From Eretmocerus hayati (lineage: Eukaryota; Arthropoda; Insecta; Hymenoptera; Aphelinidae), in contig CM056744.1 in the NCBI GenBank assembly GCA_029851415.1, positions 14,329,268 through 14,393,267 on the forward strand: a stretch of DNA of 64,000 nucleotides. Direction: 5' to 3'. The notes under the pieces are model-generated. The model saw only the letters and a program-made list of their open reading frames with translations, did not search any database and was not told the origin of the DNA. Positions 1 through 11,708 of this stretch are shown one piece after another. Position numbers and translations under genes: made by a program. Numbering within the stretch: the first letter of the stretch is position 1; every line of letters begins with the position of its first letter.

Positions 1-69
1 ATCTTCAAAATTTGCTCGTTATAACCGGATACTCGTTATAACCGGACTCGTTATAACCGGATTCTACTG
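1..69 (-). mobile_element. End of a pogo/Tigger-like DNA transposon
   Basis: On the minus strand the terminus begins CAGTAGAATCC followed by repeats of the phrase GGTTATAACGAG, which also occurs as three near-tandem copies at 14-60. Terminal repeats of pogo/Tigger transposons commonly begin CAGT and contain such GTTATAACGA phrases. The dinucleotide TA at 70-71 would be one side of the target-site duplication. The rest of the element lies outside the window, so no transposase can be seen. Confidence 0.5.
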
Positions 70-71
70 TA

Positions 72-339
72 GTATATTTTACGCGGCGAGTGCTGCCGAC
101 GTCCAGCACGAGGTCCGCGGAAAAAACGCAGTGGCCAGCACAAGCCGCATACGCTACTTTATATCACGAGTGCTCCCCCTCTTGTTTCCCTTGTTTTTGT
201 TATTAATTAGCATGTTTCGGCACCCTTATTTTTTCGTTGGCTGCAGCCATGCTTTCGTCTGTTGAGGTATTGTTTCCGTGCTTGCTGTCTTCTAGTTATA
301 TTTTCCGCGTTTAGTGCTATATTAACTGAGATCGCCAAG
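72..339. other. Unassigned stretch, slightly GC-richer
   Basis: No coding exon, pol III box or inverted repeat was found. Positions 80-180 are GC-richer than the surroundings; the remainder is T-rich. Nothing further can be supported. Confidence 0.3.
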
Positions 340-785
340 GAAACCCTCAAAATTACACAACTTTTATTAAACGATGAGTTTTTTTGTACAAAATTCAGCT
401 CACTAAAGAGTGAAAGATAAATAAAAGTAAAACCAATGATTGTATCATAGGTTCATGATTTAACAATAAACCCCAAGATCACACAACTACTAATAAACGA
501 TGAGATTTTGTATTTGATACAACTCACTAAAAAGTGATCAATAAATATAAGTAAAACAAATGATTGTATCATAGGTTCATGATTGAGCAACATTGAGAAC
601 TTAAAAGTGTTCTTCCCAGTCCATGTAAGATTACACAACTACTATTAAGCAATAAGTTTTTTTTTAAATAATTCAACTAACTAAAATGTGGAATATGAAT
701 AAAAGTTGAACAAATGATTGTATTATAGCTTCATGATTGAACAATATTGAGAAATTACAAATGATCCTCCCTGCCCGTAACAGTA
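340..785. repeat. Three tandem copies of an approx. 150-bp AT-rich repeat
   Basis: Units beginning near 350, 480 and 630 share the order: ATTACACAACT, an AATGAGTTTTT-like block, CTCACTAAA, then AAATGATTGTATCATAG and TTCATGATT. The copies differ by point changes and short indels, so this is an old local tandem duplication. The third copy forms the left arm of the palindrome that follows. Small reading frames through it are not conserved between copies. Confidence 0.7.
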
Positions 786-1075
786 TTCTCCAGATTCTCA
801 TTTGGAACAAATGATCAAAGATTGCGAGAACATTGCCACCTTCAAATTCATATGTAACTCCTTGGCCACCCCACGCTTTCATAACTAATGATCTTTAAGG
901 TGGTGATGTTTTCAGCATCATTGATCATTTGTTGGAGAGTTCCAAGGGAGGATCTGGAAATTACTATTACATGGAATGGGAAGGATCATTTTTTACCTCT
1001 CAATATTATTCAATCATGAGGCTATGATACAGTTATTTGTTTTACTTTCATTCATTTTATTTTGTTACTTCCCGT
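628..1075. repeat. Imperfect palindrome centred near 880
   Basis: The right side (about 885-1075) is the reverse complement of the left side (about 690-870): phrases such as ATGATCCTCCC, CCTTGGCCACC-type blocks and ATTGTATCATAG recur inverted. The palindrome uses the third tandem unit as its arm, implying an inverted duplication of the 150-bp repeat family. No transposase or target-site duplication was identified. Confidence 0.6.
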
Positions 1076-1583
1076 TCCAATCATCAGTTCTCTCATTCCA
1101 CTTATTCGTCAACTTAAATAACAAGTGATTTTTGAGAATGCCAACTGGTTCGTAAACTCGATCAAGTCCCTTTTGTATGAACTCGTAGATTGAATTCTTT
1201 AATATCATCATTGCCAAGTAACTTTTGAGATCAGTAACAGGGCATGCCCATTAAGCAGCCCCTTTCTTATAATCTAGGCATATCACCGTAGGATCTGACA
1301 GAATTTTTTCACACTTCATCTTATAACTTTCTGTGTACATCAGCTTTTTAAGATTTTAGTCTGTTTGTATAACCGAAGGTCATTCATGAACTTGCAATAT
1401 CTTGCCTGATTCAAAAGTTTGAAATTGGAACTAAGTATAGTTGAGAGTCGTCAGAAAATTGTTAGACTGAGTTGGCACACTTTTGGTTGAACCATGATCT
1501 TTGGCAAAGACTCATAATAAGCTGCGGCAACTGTATGATTATATAATGTATGTATAATTATGTATTATATTACCCGTGAAAAA
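1076..1583. other. Unassigned AT-rich stretch
   Basis: No convincing exon, tRNA-like boxes or long repeat was found between the palindrome and the next foldback. Confidence 0.3.
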
Positions 1584-4500
1584 ATGTTTGGTGCATGATC
1601 ACGCATGACGGCATACCGCTACTAGTGCACGATCATGCATGACCGCGTACAGAAAATGGTGGTATGTAGTCATGCATGTATCATGCATGAATTATGCATG
1701 ACCATGCACAATACAATGTTGTGAATCATTTGGGATTAGGTACTAATTTCGGTGTATGGAGAAAGCTCACGATTTGAAAATTTGGAATGTGACAGAGAGA
1801 AATCTACCATTTTGCGTTTTCATCGCTATTTGATTCCAATACTACGAATCACTCGAAAACTCTGATGATTAAAATGGCTCCGCCATTTGAAGGCTCAAAC
1901 GATGTCAAAAAATTGACCGGTATTCCAGAAAGATAATTCATCTCCCTCACGGTGGTCTTGAACCACGTTCATATTTGGTCGACATACCAAGACCTGAAAT
2001 TCCTGTGCAATGTGTTTCTGTGCACTTAGATGATCATTTCTTGACTGGGCCGTTACGAAAAAGTTAAGAGAAGGGTGGTTTTTTGGTGTTTTCCTGTCGT
2101 AATGCCTCTATAACCTGAGAGGAACACATGCTATCGAAAAATATGTGGCGTATAAATTTGTAGATTTTCAAAATATCTACAAAAATTGTTCGCATAGTTT
2201 TTCTCGTACAACGTATCCTGTTGGAGATATTTGAGGATGATTCTCGAAAATTTTTCTCTAAAATTATTTCAACTCCATAACTCCAATCACACATGTTTTA
2301 CAAAAAATATGCACGGTAACATTTGTAGGCTCCCCAAAAACTAACAAAAAAGATTCAGTGACTTTTTCTCGTAAAACGCATGTTTGCCACATTTGAGGAT
2401 TCTTTGTCGACATCCATACTTACAACTCTAATATTGGTGAAGTAAGTATGAGTCTACACGAAAAATCTACAAATATTACAAACAGGATACGTTTTACGAG
2501 AAGAAGGCACTGAACTTCTTTTGTTCTTTTCAAAGACCTACAAAAAATTGCTCCACACACTGTAAAAAATCGGTTGACTTTCCACCAGAATCGGCAACTA
2601 GTGGTTGATTGTCGAAATCGACCAGCTGGGTGGAATTCAACCACCGGTTGAAAATTCCACCACTGGTTGACTTTTTCCCCACAGCGAATATATAAGGATG
2701 AATGCGGAGCCCACTATATTGGTCGATGGTGGTCTCCCGGTGACACTTTTGAGTCGGAAAACGAGTTTCGTCATGTTTTATCACAAACAAAGAGGGATAA
2801 TCATTAGCACCGGTCGCGTTTAGACGACAAAGCGGGTTGCCTGTCCTGCAGGAGTCGAATACACGTCGTAAGGCTGGAGGGATGGATAGATACACGGATG
2901 GGGTCGGAGGATAGATGGATGATGGAATGGAACGGAATGGAATAGAACGGGATGGAATAGGATGGAACGGGCCGGAATGGAACCACTCAGAATGAAACGG
3001 TGGGGAATGGAATGAAATGGACCAGAATGGAACGGAGTGCAATGGAACGTACCGAAACGCAATGGAAGGGAATGGAATGGCGTGGAATAGAACGGGAAGG
3101 AATGAAACATACAATTCAATTCCATGCCGTTAAGTTCCCTTTCATTCCGTTCCATTGCACTCCATTCCATGCCATTTCGTCCCGTTCCATTTCGTTCCGT
3201 TCTATTCCGGTCCCTTCCATCCTATTCCATTCCGTTCTATTCCACTTCGTTCCATTCCATTCCACGCCGTTTCATTCCCATCCATTCCGTGCCATCCTAT
3301 TCCATTCCGTTCCACTCAACTCCGTTCCATTACATTTCACGCCGTTCCATTCCGGTCCATTCCATTCCAGTCCGTTCCATCCTATTCCATTACATTTCAT
3401 TTAATCCCATTCCGTTCCATTCCAGTCCGTTCCATCCTATTCCATTACATTTCATTCAATCCCATTCCGTTCCATTCCATCCATCCATCCTATCTACCCT
3501 CCCACCCCATCCGTCCATCTATTCATCCCTCCAGCCTCACGACGTGTATTCGACTGGCGCTGATGTTTATTCCTCTTTGTTTGTGAAAAAACCTGAAACT
3601 TGTTCTTCCGACTCAAAAGTGTTACCCGGAGACCACCTTCGACCAATATCGTGGGTGCCGCATTGATCCTTATATATTCGTTGTGGGAAAAGGTCAACCA
3701 GTGGTTGACGCCAAAAATCAACCAGCTGGTTGATTTTTGGCCCAAACCAGTGGTTGAGGGAAAAACTGCTACCACTGGTTGAAGTTTTTCCCACAAATTG
3801 TTCACAGTGCACATTCTCGATAGAACATGTTCTATTAAAGTTAAGGAGCTATCATGCATCCAGTAATAATGTGGGTATACGGTTGTCAAGATACACGTTT
3901 GTTGGCATGTGTTGAAGAACTTTTCTAGATTTTGGAAAGATGAACAAAAAAGGTGTCCACACATTTACTCATATTAGGCTTTCTATTTCCGCAACCAAGA
4001 CATTTTTGTCCAAGATCCATATTTTTCACGGTTTCGATCCCATAACTCATGAGAACTTCGTTTCATCAAAAAATGTGTATACAGCATTTTTTGGTGCATT
4101 CCTGAAAGATGAACAGTAAAGGTCTCTACACATTTTCTTGGTTACGGCCACCTGTTTTTGTAATTGGGGGATTCCCGCCCCAGACCCATGATTTTCACGG
4201 TTTCGACCCCACAACTCATGGAGAATACAATTTATTCGAAAATGTGTGGAGCAACCAGTCTTTGAACCATAGATCTTTGAAAGATGAACAAAAAGGTATC
4301 AACACATTTTCTTATATGAGGCTTCCTGTTTCCGCAACCAAGAATTTTCCGCCCGAGATCCATATTTTTCACGGTTTCAATCCCATAACTCCTCAAATAT
4401 CGCCAACAGGATACGTTGTACGAGAAAAACTATGCGAACAATTTTTGTAGATATTTTGAAAATCTACAAATTTATACCCCCCATATTTTTCGATGACCTA

Positions 4501-5010
4501 TGTCTCTTTCGAGTTATAGAGGAATTACGACAGGAAAACACCAAAAAAACCACCCTTCTTTTAATTTTCTCGTTACGGCTCAGTCAAGAAATGATCATCT
4601 AAGTGCACAGAAACACATTGCACAGGAATTTTAGGTCTTGGTATGTCGACCAAACATGAACGTGGTTCAAGGCCACCGTGAGGGAGATGAATTATCTTTC
4701 TGGAATACCGGTCAATTGTTTGATATCGTCAGAGTTTTCGAGTGATTCGTAGTATTGGAATCAAATAGCGATGAAAACGCAAAATGGTAGATTTTTCTCT
4801 GTCACATTCCAAATTTTCAAATCGTTAGCTTTCTCCATACACCGAAATCAGTACCTAATCTCAAACGATTTGCAACATTGTATTGTGCATGGTCATGCAT
4901 AATTCATGCATGATACATGCATGACTACATACCACCATTTTCTGTACGCGGTCATGCATGATCGTGCACTAGTAGCGGTATGCCGTCATGCATGATCGTG
5001 TACCAAACAT
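1584..5010. mobile_element. Large nested foldback element with satellite core
   Basis: Outer arms 1584-2236 and 4391-5010 are reverse complements, with an indel of about 30 bp near 1870-1900. Both arms start with ATGTTTGGT and a cluster of CATGCATGA-type words. Inside lies a second inverted repeat (about 2553-2915 and 3475-3815) holding several copies of a CCAGTGGTTGA motif, and inside that an inverted pentamer satellite. This onion-like arrangement resembles foldback transposons, which lack a recognisable transposase. No protein relict of a transposase is visible. Confidence 0.7.
2920..3485. repeat. Inverted GGAAT / ATTCC pentamer satellite
   Basis: From about 2920 to 3112 the plus strand is degenerate (GGAAT)n; from about 3120 to 3485 it is degenerate (ATTCC)n. 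The two blocks face each other head to head. Longer phase-related variants (AATGGAACGG, CCATTCCGTT) are interspersed. The same pentamer makes classical satellite DNA in several animals. Reading frames here (Phe-His-Ser-Ile-Pro repeats) are artefacts of the pentamer. Confidence 0.85.
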
Positions 5011-5392
5011 AGGGTGCTTATGGAGACGCCGAAGCTGGTACCTATTTCGTTTCGTCTTGCTTTACTCTAGTGCGATAACTCATAAAAAAAATATCACGCC
5101 ACATGATTTTGACGTGAAATTATCTCATCTTTCAGAGAAATGTATCAGATTTTGTCTCAGATTTGAGGTGACAACTATTTTCCAAGTTTCGTTGTGAAAA
5201 TTGATTTATTTCATGTTTTGGCCGTCCATATTATATTTGAGACAAAATCTGATATAATATCCTGAAAGATGAGGTTATTCTACGCCAAAATCATGTGGCG
5301 TGATATTTTTTCGATGAGTTGTCGCACTAGAATTGAGCAAGACGAAACGAAATAGGTACCAGCTTCGGCATCTCCATAAGCACCCTATGTTA
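5007..5392. mobile_element. Palindromic MITE, approx. 386 bp
   Basis: The ends ACATAGGGTGCTTATGGAGA and its complement bound two arms that match over nearly the whole length, centred near 5200. Blocks shared by the arms include GGTACC, CATGATTTTGACGT and GATAATATCCTGAAAGATGAG-like phrases. The arms are homologous to the inner part of the 46205-47290 palindrome, so this is a member of a local family. It abuts the outer foldback arm and the sequence 5393-5700, which is also homologous to 46950-47270. Confidence 0.7.
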
Positions 5393-5699
5393 ATACAAAG
5401 TTTTCTTTCGGAGCTCGTAAGTATGACGGGAAGGGTCGTACGAAAATTTTACAGAGAACCAAATTTTTAGATTTCTGAACGATCTACGAAATCCCGTGAG
5501 AATTTTTGTGATCCGACCTTTACCGTCAGAGTTGTAGGTGATACACTGAATAAGAATTTTTTTAGATTTTCAATGTCGATTATGGGCACTCAAAAAGCAC
5601 TTGAAAAATATTTGAATCACATGAATTGATAGATTTTTCTGTGATCTTTGAGATCCTTTCTTTTAAAATTTCCATACAATATAGGCATTCGAAGTTATC
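5393..5699. repeat. Arm sequence of the 46205-47290 palindrome family
   Basis: This interval aligns by eye with 46950-47270: shared phrases include TAATACAAA.TTTTCT, TTGTAGGTGAT, TTTTTTAGATTTTCA and TTGTGATCTTT. The copy is clearly older or more divergent. Together with 5007-5392 it represents about three quarters of that element, the distal left arm being absent or replaced by the 1584-5010 foldback. Confidence 0.6.
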
Positions 5700-6510
5700 A
5701 TGGATTTAGTGAGACCGTGCATGATCCATTGATTTCGGAAGGTACTGTATCTCTACACAGAGTTGCGTTGATCGCATGATAGTCAGCTTTGAAAATTTTT
5801 CTATCAAACAACCTATCAGAATTCTTAGATTCATCAGTACAATTCCCGAAATCACTGGGAAATATAGCAGGTACATGATGTTGGTCTGCAACAAGCAAGG
5901 TTTCAAAATCAGCACCTTGTGGTACAAGATCCCTGGTCGAGTAAGGAAATCTAAGCTATATGCTTCAGTATGTTGACCAGGATAACATTTACATAGGTCC
6001 AACACTGACAGATCAGGAAGCACAAAATAAGCAGCACCCCGCACTCAAGTTACCGCATAATCAGTGGGTTGTGCACTGACTGTATCAACACCCATCCATT
6101 GCACATTCCTAAGATTGTGATCACCGAATGGGAATAATTCATTGGAAGGATGGGCCCTGGCAATTTCCGTATTTGACTTCATGAGATCCTAGTATTCGTC
6201 ACTAGTTGAGCCAGCGAGAGTCTAGATGCAACCAATTGTAAACTGAATTATATTCAAAGGAACCTGAACGAAGACATGGTCGGCGTTGTTGGAACCTGGC
6301 ATGATTGGTTCAGATGATTAGTCATCTTTAACTGCAATCAAAACACCTCCACCTATCTTAGAGGAACTGGTGAAGGACTTCTTGTATATAATGTATACAC
6401 TAAAACAATTGAGGCCAAGCTCTATATTTTTGACGTCAGAAAGCTACGTCTTAGTGAGGATGAGGATGTCTAGTTTTGGCAGAGAGACTGTGCCATGAAT
6501 ATCTAAGAGT
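5700..6510 (-). pseudogene. Dead LINE: endonuclease-domain remnant
   Basis: Read on the minus strand across several stops and frameshifts, the conceptual product carries phrases typical of the apurinic-type endonuclease of non-LTR retrotransposons. In order these are LDILILTKT, GGGVLIAVKDD, DHVFVQVPL, a degenerate GD(H/Y)NLRNVQW corresponding to the conserved GDFN block, and near 5750 a KIFKADYHAIN phrase. It continues from the ORF1 remnants just upstream. The end at about 5700 coincides with the palindrome family repeat, suggesting truncation there. No reverse transcriptase region was found. The copy is certainly non-functional. Confidence 0.7.
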
Positions 6511-6524
6511 TGTCAATTCACTGT

Positions 6525-6788
6525 TTATGCCCCCGGCATTCTGATATTATATTGTAATCTATTTGGAGTTTGATTCCCTTGAGAGTTTTTTGGGCCAATT
6601 TTCGAAATATCAACTGGTTCAGGAGCGTTGTTGAGGAATTTTATAGTCATAGGATTGTTAGAGGAGCGTTTGTTATGATATTGCAGCTTACAACGTAGTT
6701 CTGCCATGCATTTCCTCTGATTCTCAGTCAAGTCAGAAGCCACTCTAATAGGCTTAGGAAGTTCGGGCTCATTCCTCAGTGCACACAA
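6525..6788 (-). pseudogene. Dead LINE: ORF1 C-terminal remnant
   Basis: An open segment of 87 codons contains PKPIRVASDLTENQRKCM followed by a basic KRSSNNPMTIKFLNN block. This DLTxxQR ... TIKYxxxxP arrangement is common in the C-terminal region of ORF1 proteins of insect and other LINEs (established pattern, recalled rather than searched). It lies between the coiled-coil segment (6934-7263) and the endonuclease remnant in the expected order for a minus-strand LINE. Confidence 0.6.
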
Positions 6789-6933
6789 AGCTTGGTTGAA
6801 GTCATAAGTGACATAAATTAGTCGAAGAAAATTTTTAAGAAGTACTTACTGACTGTACCATCATCATCTTAAATAGATTACCCATCAGGTACGTTGAGCA
6901 AAACGATATTTCTCTGTCTCTCATACTTCCCAG

Positions 6934-7263
6934 CTACTTTAGAGTACATTCTTTGAGGATGTAACCACCGAAGAGAGTTTGAGACAGAAGTAGAAAGTTA
7001 GTACTCATATTTGAGGATCGAGATTCTAACTGTGTCGGATTTTCTCCGATATTGATAATATCGGATGAGCATCCATCAAGATCTACCTCATCAATCTCGA
7101 GAGTGTCAACTGTAATTTCCACTTTTTTTATTCTATCCTCAAACTCAGCAACACTTTCTTGGATAATAATGATTGAGGTTTTTACATCAACGAGCTCATT
7201 TTTCAATGTTTGCTCCACATCATTCTTAGAATCACTCATACTTTGAATGAAATCAGACATCAT
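6934..7263 (-). pseudogene. Dead LINE: ORF1 coiled-coil remnant
   Basis: The 109-codon open segment begins with MMSDFIQSMSD and has heptad-like spacing of hydrophobic residues (VKTSIIIIQESVAEFEDRIKK...), as in the trimerising coiled coils of LINE ORF1 proteins. It is acidic and Leu/Ile-rich and has no zinc knuckle. Followed on the same strand by the 6525-6788 and 5700-6510 remnants, it probably marks the N-terminal half of the same dead element. Confidence 0.55.
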
Positions 7264-9105
7264 TTAAAATAGTTTACCAAAAAGCCCACTTGATTAAAGA
7301 CGTTTGCATACTAATCATTCTATTATCTAGTGAGCTCTCCTGAACAATTGGCAAGTTAGTAATGCCATTCCTCTCATCATGACCAGTATGCAATTTGGGC
7401 TGAATGACGAAGAGGCGAATACGTTTTATTGTCTCACTTGAATGAATCTTCTCATCTCTAACTCAAATTGCAAAAGAATTGGAGAAAAGAACGAAATACT
7501 TGAGCGCAGGCACCTTCTAGCCCACAACATAGGCACATTGTGATTCGCTCTCTTCTGCGATTCTCTTGCAATTTGGGCTAAACGACCAGAAGACAGATTC
7601 AAGTGAATTGATAACGGGTGTTCATTCTCTCGTCGCTTAGCCCAAATTGGTAATCGGACAGAAGTACGAATAACTTCCAGCGTGCATGGTAACTGCATCG
7701 CCTTGAAATCTTTTTTGTATCATTCAAAGTCTTCGGAGAGAAAGAAAAAACTGATGTTTTCTGAAAAATTTTTTCTAAACGAAACTCGAGAATTATTTTG
7801 AAGCGAATTCAATAACCTGAAATCTTGGTGATTAGATTTCTGCTAAGTCGACGTTTTATCTATAGACTATGCAGTTTCAAGTTAACAGAGTGCCATTGTA
7901 TATTGACATCCTTATGGACGTCGTGGTTTATGGGCGTCCTGGACAGTGGGGAGGAAGAGTCAAACGAGAAAACGAACACTCTCGATCGGTGCTTCCATTC
8001 TCATCATATGGATCCATCAATTGCGATTGTCGTTACTCTATACGTGTTCTGGGCACAGAACAATTACGGAAATCACATAATGATCGTAAACCATGACTCA
8101 CGTAGAATATTTCCAAGCTCATTTGCGGGTTGGAAAAATCATGACTTGGGACTATTACCTGAACTTCCTGTCCCTATAAGGTAACCCAGCCTGGAGTATT
8201 GGAGGAATACTTCCCTCTCTTCTTTGTTGGGGAGCGACTGCCAGAATTTTGTTACTTCAAAATTGATTCTTCTGATCTGTCCACGGGAAGAGGTATCAAT
8301 CAACGTTGGTGACGGAGAAATGCAACCCATGGCATGCATTGACTCTCATCATTAAACATTATATCAGTGCCTCCAATGAAGAGTTACTCATCTTTTTTCC
8401 GGACAAAGATTCACTTATCTTGTTACATTGACCATGATTGACTTCCATTAGCGGGACAAGGATTAACTCTCATCCCTGTACGTTCCGGAAACGAAAATTT
8501 ACTCCTCAATGAGACGAATTCTAACGCATCCTCTCTTGCATGACAAATAATAACTCATTGACACGGAAGGACTGATGTTCTCGGTAAGGTGGTGAGTAGA
8601 AACGCGATTTGGCACTGGGTCATACTGGAGCCCCAGTTGTGCTCTTCTCGAACGTGCTCTGATCTGGATTCCAAAGCGAAATGAGTTCAAGAAAGTGATT
8701 CGATTGAAAGATTCGTGCATTATTATGTGGAGTAGAAAGATCGAAGGTCTTTGTTTAGAATTTTGTTATAATTTCAGAGATGTCTATTCATACGACTCTC
8801 ACAGTTGCACAGAATGTGTATTCCTGTATTGTTCAAGGTTAGTTTGCTTATTCGCGAGCACACATCAGCAGCAACTGCAGCTTGCGCGACACGCCACGTC
8901 ACGTCGCTCGTATCCTTAGAAGGTGGTTTACACCAAGGTTTCCTGGATTTATTTTACTACTGAACCCGCACCACCACATGATCTCACATTATCATTGTAT
9001 TTGGAACATTCTTAAATGTAGCGAAGGATGTGCTAATGATCAACTGCTCCAGATGTTGGTGAGAGAATTCAGTCATACTACAAAAATACACCAAAACCTT
9101 TACAC
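7264..9105. other. Long stretch without a supported gene
   Basis: Three or four short repeats of the phrase CAATTTGGGCT / AGCCCAAATTG occur between 7390 and 7655. Open frames of 75-119 codons on the plus strand (7825-8184, 7869-8096) overlap each other, lack splice or family support and were not accepted. No SINE boxes or terminal repeats were recognised. Confidence 0.3.
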
Positions 9106-9393
9106 TCAGGGAAATATAGACTGTTGCAAAAGTAGGTGGTGGAATGACTCACTCGAAAGATCTACATACACACGAACACCTTGCGGTTTTGAGATGAAGG
9201 AAGGAAGTCGGCGTAGGAGCGATCGCGATCCACTGCCATCGATGCTGGGCCAACATTGACGTGAGCGATGACGATAGCTGAAGCATCTCTGGCATTGGCT
9301 AGGCGGGCGGCCAGAGTCACGACGGATAGTAGCAGAGACGCTCAATATCTTCATCTTCATTACACTCTTATTAGCCCACAAGTATGTATGCAA
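9106..9393 (-). pseudogene. Gag-like CCHC zinc-knuckle remnant
   Basis: The 95-codon minus-strand frame contains CQRCFSYRHRSRQC, an exact C-x2-C-x4-H-x4-C zinc knuckle preceded by a basic RRDSGRPPSQ tract, as in ORF1/gag proteins of jockey-like non-LTR elements and some LTR elements. About 25 residues further a degenerate second knuckle may remain. No endonuclease or reverse transcriptase follows on this strand within 3 kb, so it is a fragment. It could alternatively be a chance CCHC spacing. Confidence 0.45.
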
Positions 9394-10284
9394 TTCACAT
9401 TATCTCATACCGTGTCACGAAATCATTATCAGCAATGATGATGATTTCGTAACGGGACTACATAAGTAGATAAAACCGGCTCAAGATCTGGACCATGCAA
9501 ATCATCAACTATTGGTATATTGTTCTTGTTTTCATGAATCAATACGAGACAATCGTTTAATAATCAAAAATAAATATCAATACCGAGCTTAGTCATTGTA
9601 CAGCAAGTTGAACTATATACACAGCTCATCAGACCAGGTCTTTGAGCAATGCCATCGAATGCCATTTTATATCACTTTCAAAGTATGAGCATCAGTTGTC
9701 TTGCCTTGTATGGTACCTGCTCGGCAACTGCATTTTTTCGTAGTAATTTGATGGTGCATTTTCATCATTCTGAAAGATTTTGATTTTTATGGTACCCCAT
9801 GAAAACTTTCCGGGTATGTGCTGCACATTTTTATTTATCCTTTCAATCATCTCCAAGAACAAAATTTGGGTCTTTTTTCCAATAACATTCATATTTCTCA
9901 GATCCGTTCAGAGTTACAAAGATGCAGTTTGCGGCATTCGAAATGTGTTTGTAAATCCTATCGAAATCAGTCTTGTAAAATTGATTCTGAAGTCATCGGC
10001 GGCTTCAATGGGCAAGAGAATGAAAAATATTAAATTCACAAAGGGGGGGGGGGGCTAGGTATGATGGAAGTGGGGACGTTGGTGGTGCCCCCTAGGGATC
10101 CTTTGTCACTGGTCTCGTTCGGCACAACTCGGGCGATGAGGATGTTGAGGTTCGTCGTGCGGATGAGGTTGATCAAGTTTAGGTTGAGTGAATTCACACA
10201 CAATATTTTCACACCATGCCGACACAGGAACCAAAGTGCGAAACACTGATTATGAGTCTGAAAGTGCCACGAGGTCACGGTGAC
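9394..10284. other. Unassigned stretch with a poly-G tract
   Basis: A small palindrome around CGAAATCATTATCAGCAATG lies near 9420-9455, and a 14-nt G run lies at about 10040-10053. Sequence 10060-10284 is GC-richer and on the minus strand continues an open frame downstream of the first 338-bp repeat. No family was recognised. Confidence 0.3.
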
Positions 10285-10622
10285 GACATTCCTGACGGCA
10301 CCAAGATACGTCGGAGTAACGGAGCAGCGTGGCCATGACTGGGCCAAATGTCGTGGAGTATGCGTCGCGACGGCAATTCGAAAGTAGATTGTCTCTAGAG
10401 CTTGGACAGCTCGGGTTTTTATAGGCGGTTTCAGTGGTAACGATAAGCAGCGTTACTCGTGTGATGTAATGGCAAGCGCCGTTACGTAACGGTAGGGGGC
10501 GTTACGTAACGCAGAATTGCGTTACGTGTCGAGAGGGAACGTTACGTAATGGTCCGGTGCGTTACGTAACGTTAAGAGTCGTGACATGTAAAATTTACGT
10601 TACAAATGTTTGAAAATGATAT
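10285..10622 (-). repeat. 338-bp direct repeat, copy 1 (LTR- or promoter-like)
   Basis: This segment and 11709-12046 are the same length and nearly identical, in the same orientation and 1.42 kb apart. Read on the minus strand each holds TGTAACGTAAA near the start, four TTACGTAA palindromes, a TATAAAAA box, and about 80 nt later an ATG opening a frame beginning MA(T/Q). The order fits a U3-R-like region. Against a standard LTR, no primer-binding site or polypurine tract was recognised and the repeat extends about 20 bp beyond the TG start. The alternative is a duplicated cellular or TRIM-like promoter. Confidence 0.6.
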
Positions 10623-11708
10623 GAGTATGGTTTTAATTGATATACACGGGAAACAATGTGATTGACGGAAAGAATAGATGTGTGTATGCACGCGTCAAGC
10701 GTCCGGGGTAGGCGAGTACATTGTTTTGTGTGTTTATCGGTTTTTCTTAGCACTTGGTTCCTTGTCGACCTTTATTCGACAATGAATAGCGATATGATAC
10801 ATGACTTTGTATGATCGTAGATTGGTTGGTTGAATTCAAATGAATATTGTTATATGGTTCAGGAAGAGTAAACAGGAAAACGAAATACAATGGTGAGAAA
10901 TGGGAGTACAATTGCGCAATATCAGAGTAAGTAAGTTCCCTTGTCAATGACTTGAGTTGAAAATGATGTGACGGTCTGAGACAAGATAGTTAGTATGATT
11001 CGGTAGACACACACGTGAGATGATTTGATGTGTGATCTTCCAGACCACGATGGATGAAACCGGAGAATTTGTTGCGTTGATGATTGATCTTGATGTGAAC
11101 TTGGCTGAAGTCTGGTGAATCTCACGCAAAGTAGATGCGTTGGAGCCGGATGAGCGTAGCAATAGTTGTAACTCCATTTTGGATGAAAGTCTACATATGT
11201 GGCTCAGAGGAGTTCGCCGAGATGATGGTTTACAGCAGGTGCATTTTCAGTTGACGGTACAGCGGTACGGAAGGCAATTCAGTCTGCAGACTTGGGCGTC
11301 CGGGGTGTGACCTCGTGGTCATCCGATTGATTAGAATATGGGCTTGAGCATGCCACTCGTCCGAGTAGAATTGGCCTTCCTGATTCCCAGAGTAGGCAGA
11401 GCTGCGGTACGAAACTTCTTGGCATAATTCACACTCGCCTGAGTTCCAGGGTGTTGACATCGGCCGTCCTGGCTTCCAGGATTGGTGGGTCGGACCATTG
11501 AAGTTCGTACGGCATGATGAGGATCCAAGTTTGTTATGCGTCCACAGCAAACTTAGAAAGCAGCAGCTGTTGATCTCCAGACATTCGTCTTGGTCAGCTG
11601 TGCGTATCGATAATGAAGGAAATGTAGAAAATGTTTGCGAATGAGGGTCGTGAGGCAACCTGGAGTAGCTAGTTCCAGATGGTGACCTCGCAGTGTGATG
11701 ATCACCAG
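10623..11708. other. Interior between the two 338-bp repeats
   Basis: About 1.09 kb with no reverse transcriptase, protease or gag motif on either strand. Positions 10623-10700 are homologous to 13970-14045, showing that part of the interior is itself dispersed. Minus-strand frames of 67-176 codons occur but match no family I know. Confidence 0.4.

Noticed and set aside
28..69. Telomere-like or centromeric short repeats
   Set aside because: The three GTTATAACCGG repeats are better explained as the sub-terminal repeats of a pogo-like element end.
2530..3586. Several overlapping frames of Phe-His-Ser-Ile-Pro repeats on both strands
   Set aside because: They are translations of the GGAAT/ATTCC pentamer satellite in different frames; no start context, splice site or unique domain supports a protein.
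7825..8184. Two overlapping 75-119-codon plus-strand frames
   Set aside because: They overlap in different frames, neither has a recognisable domain and no splice borders support either one.
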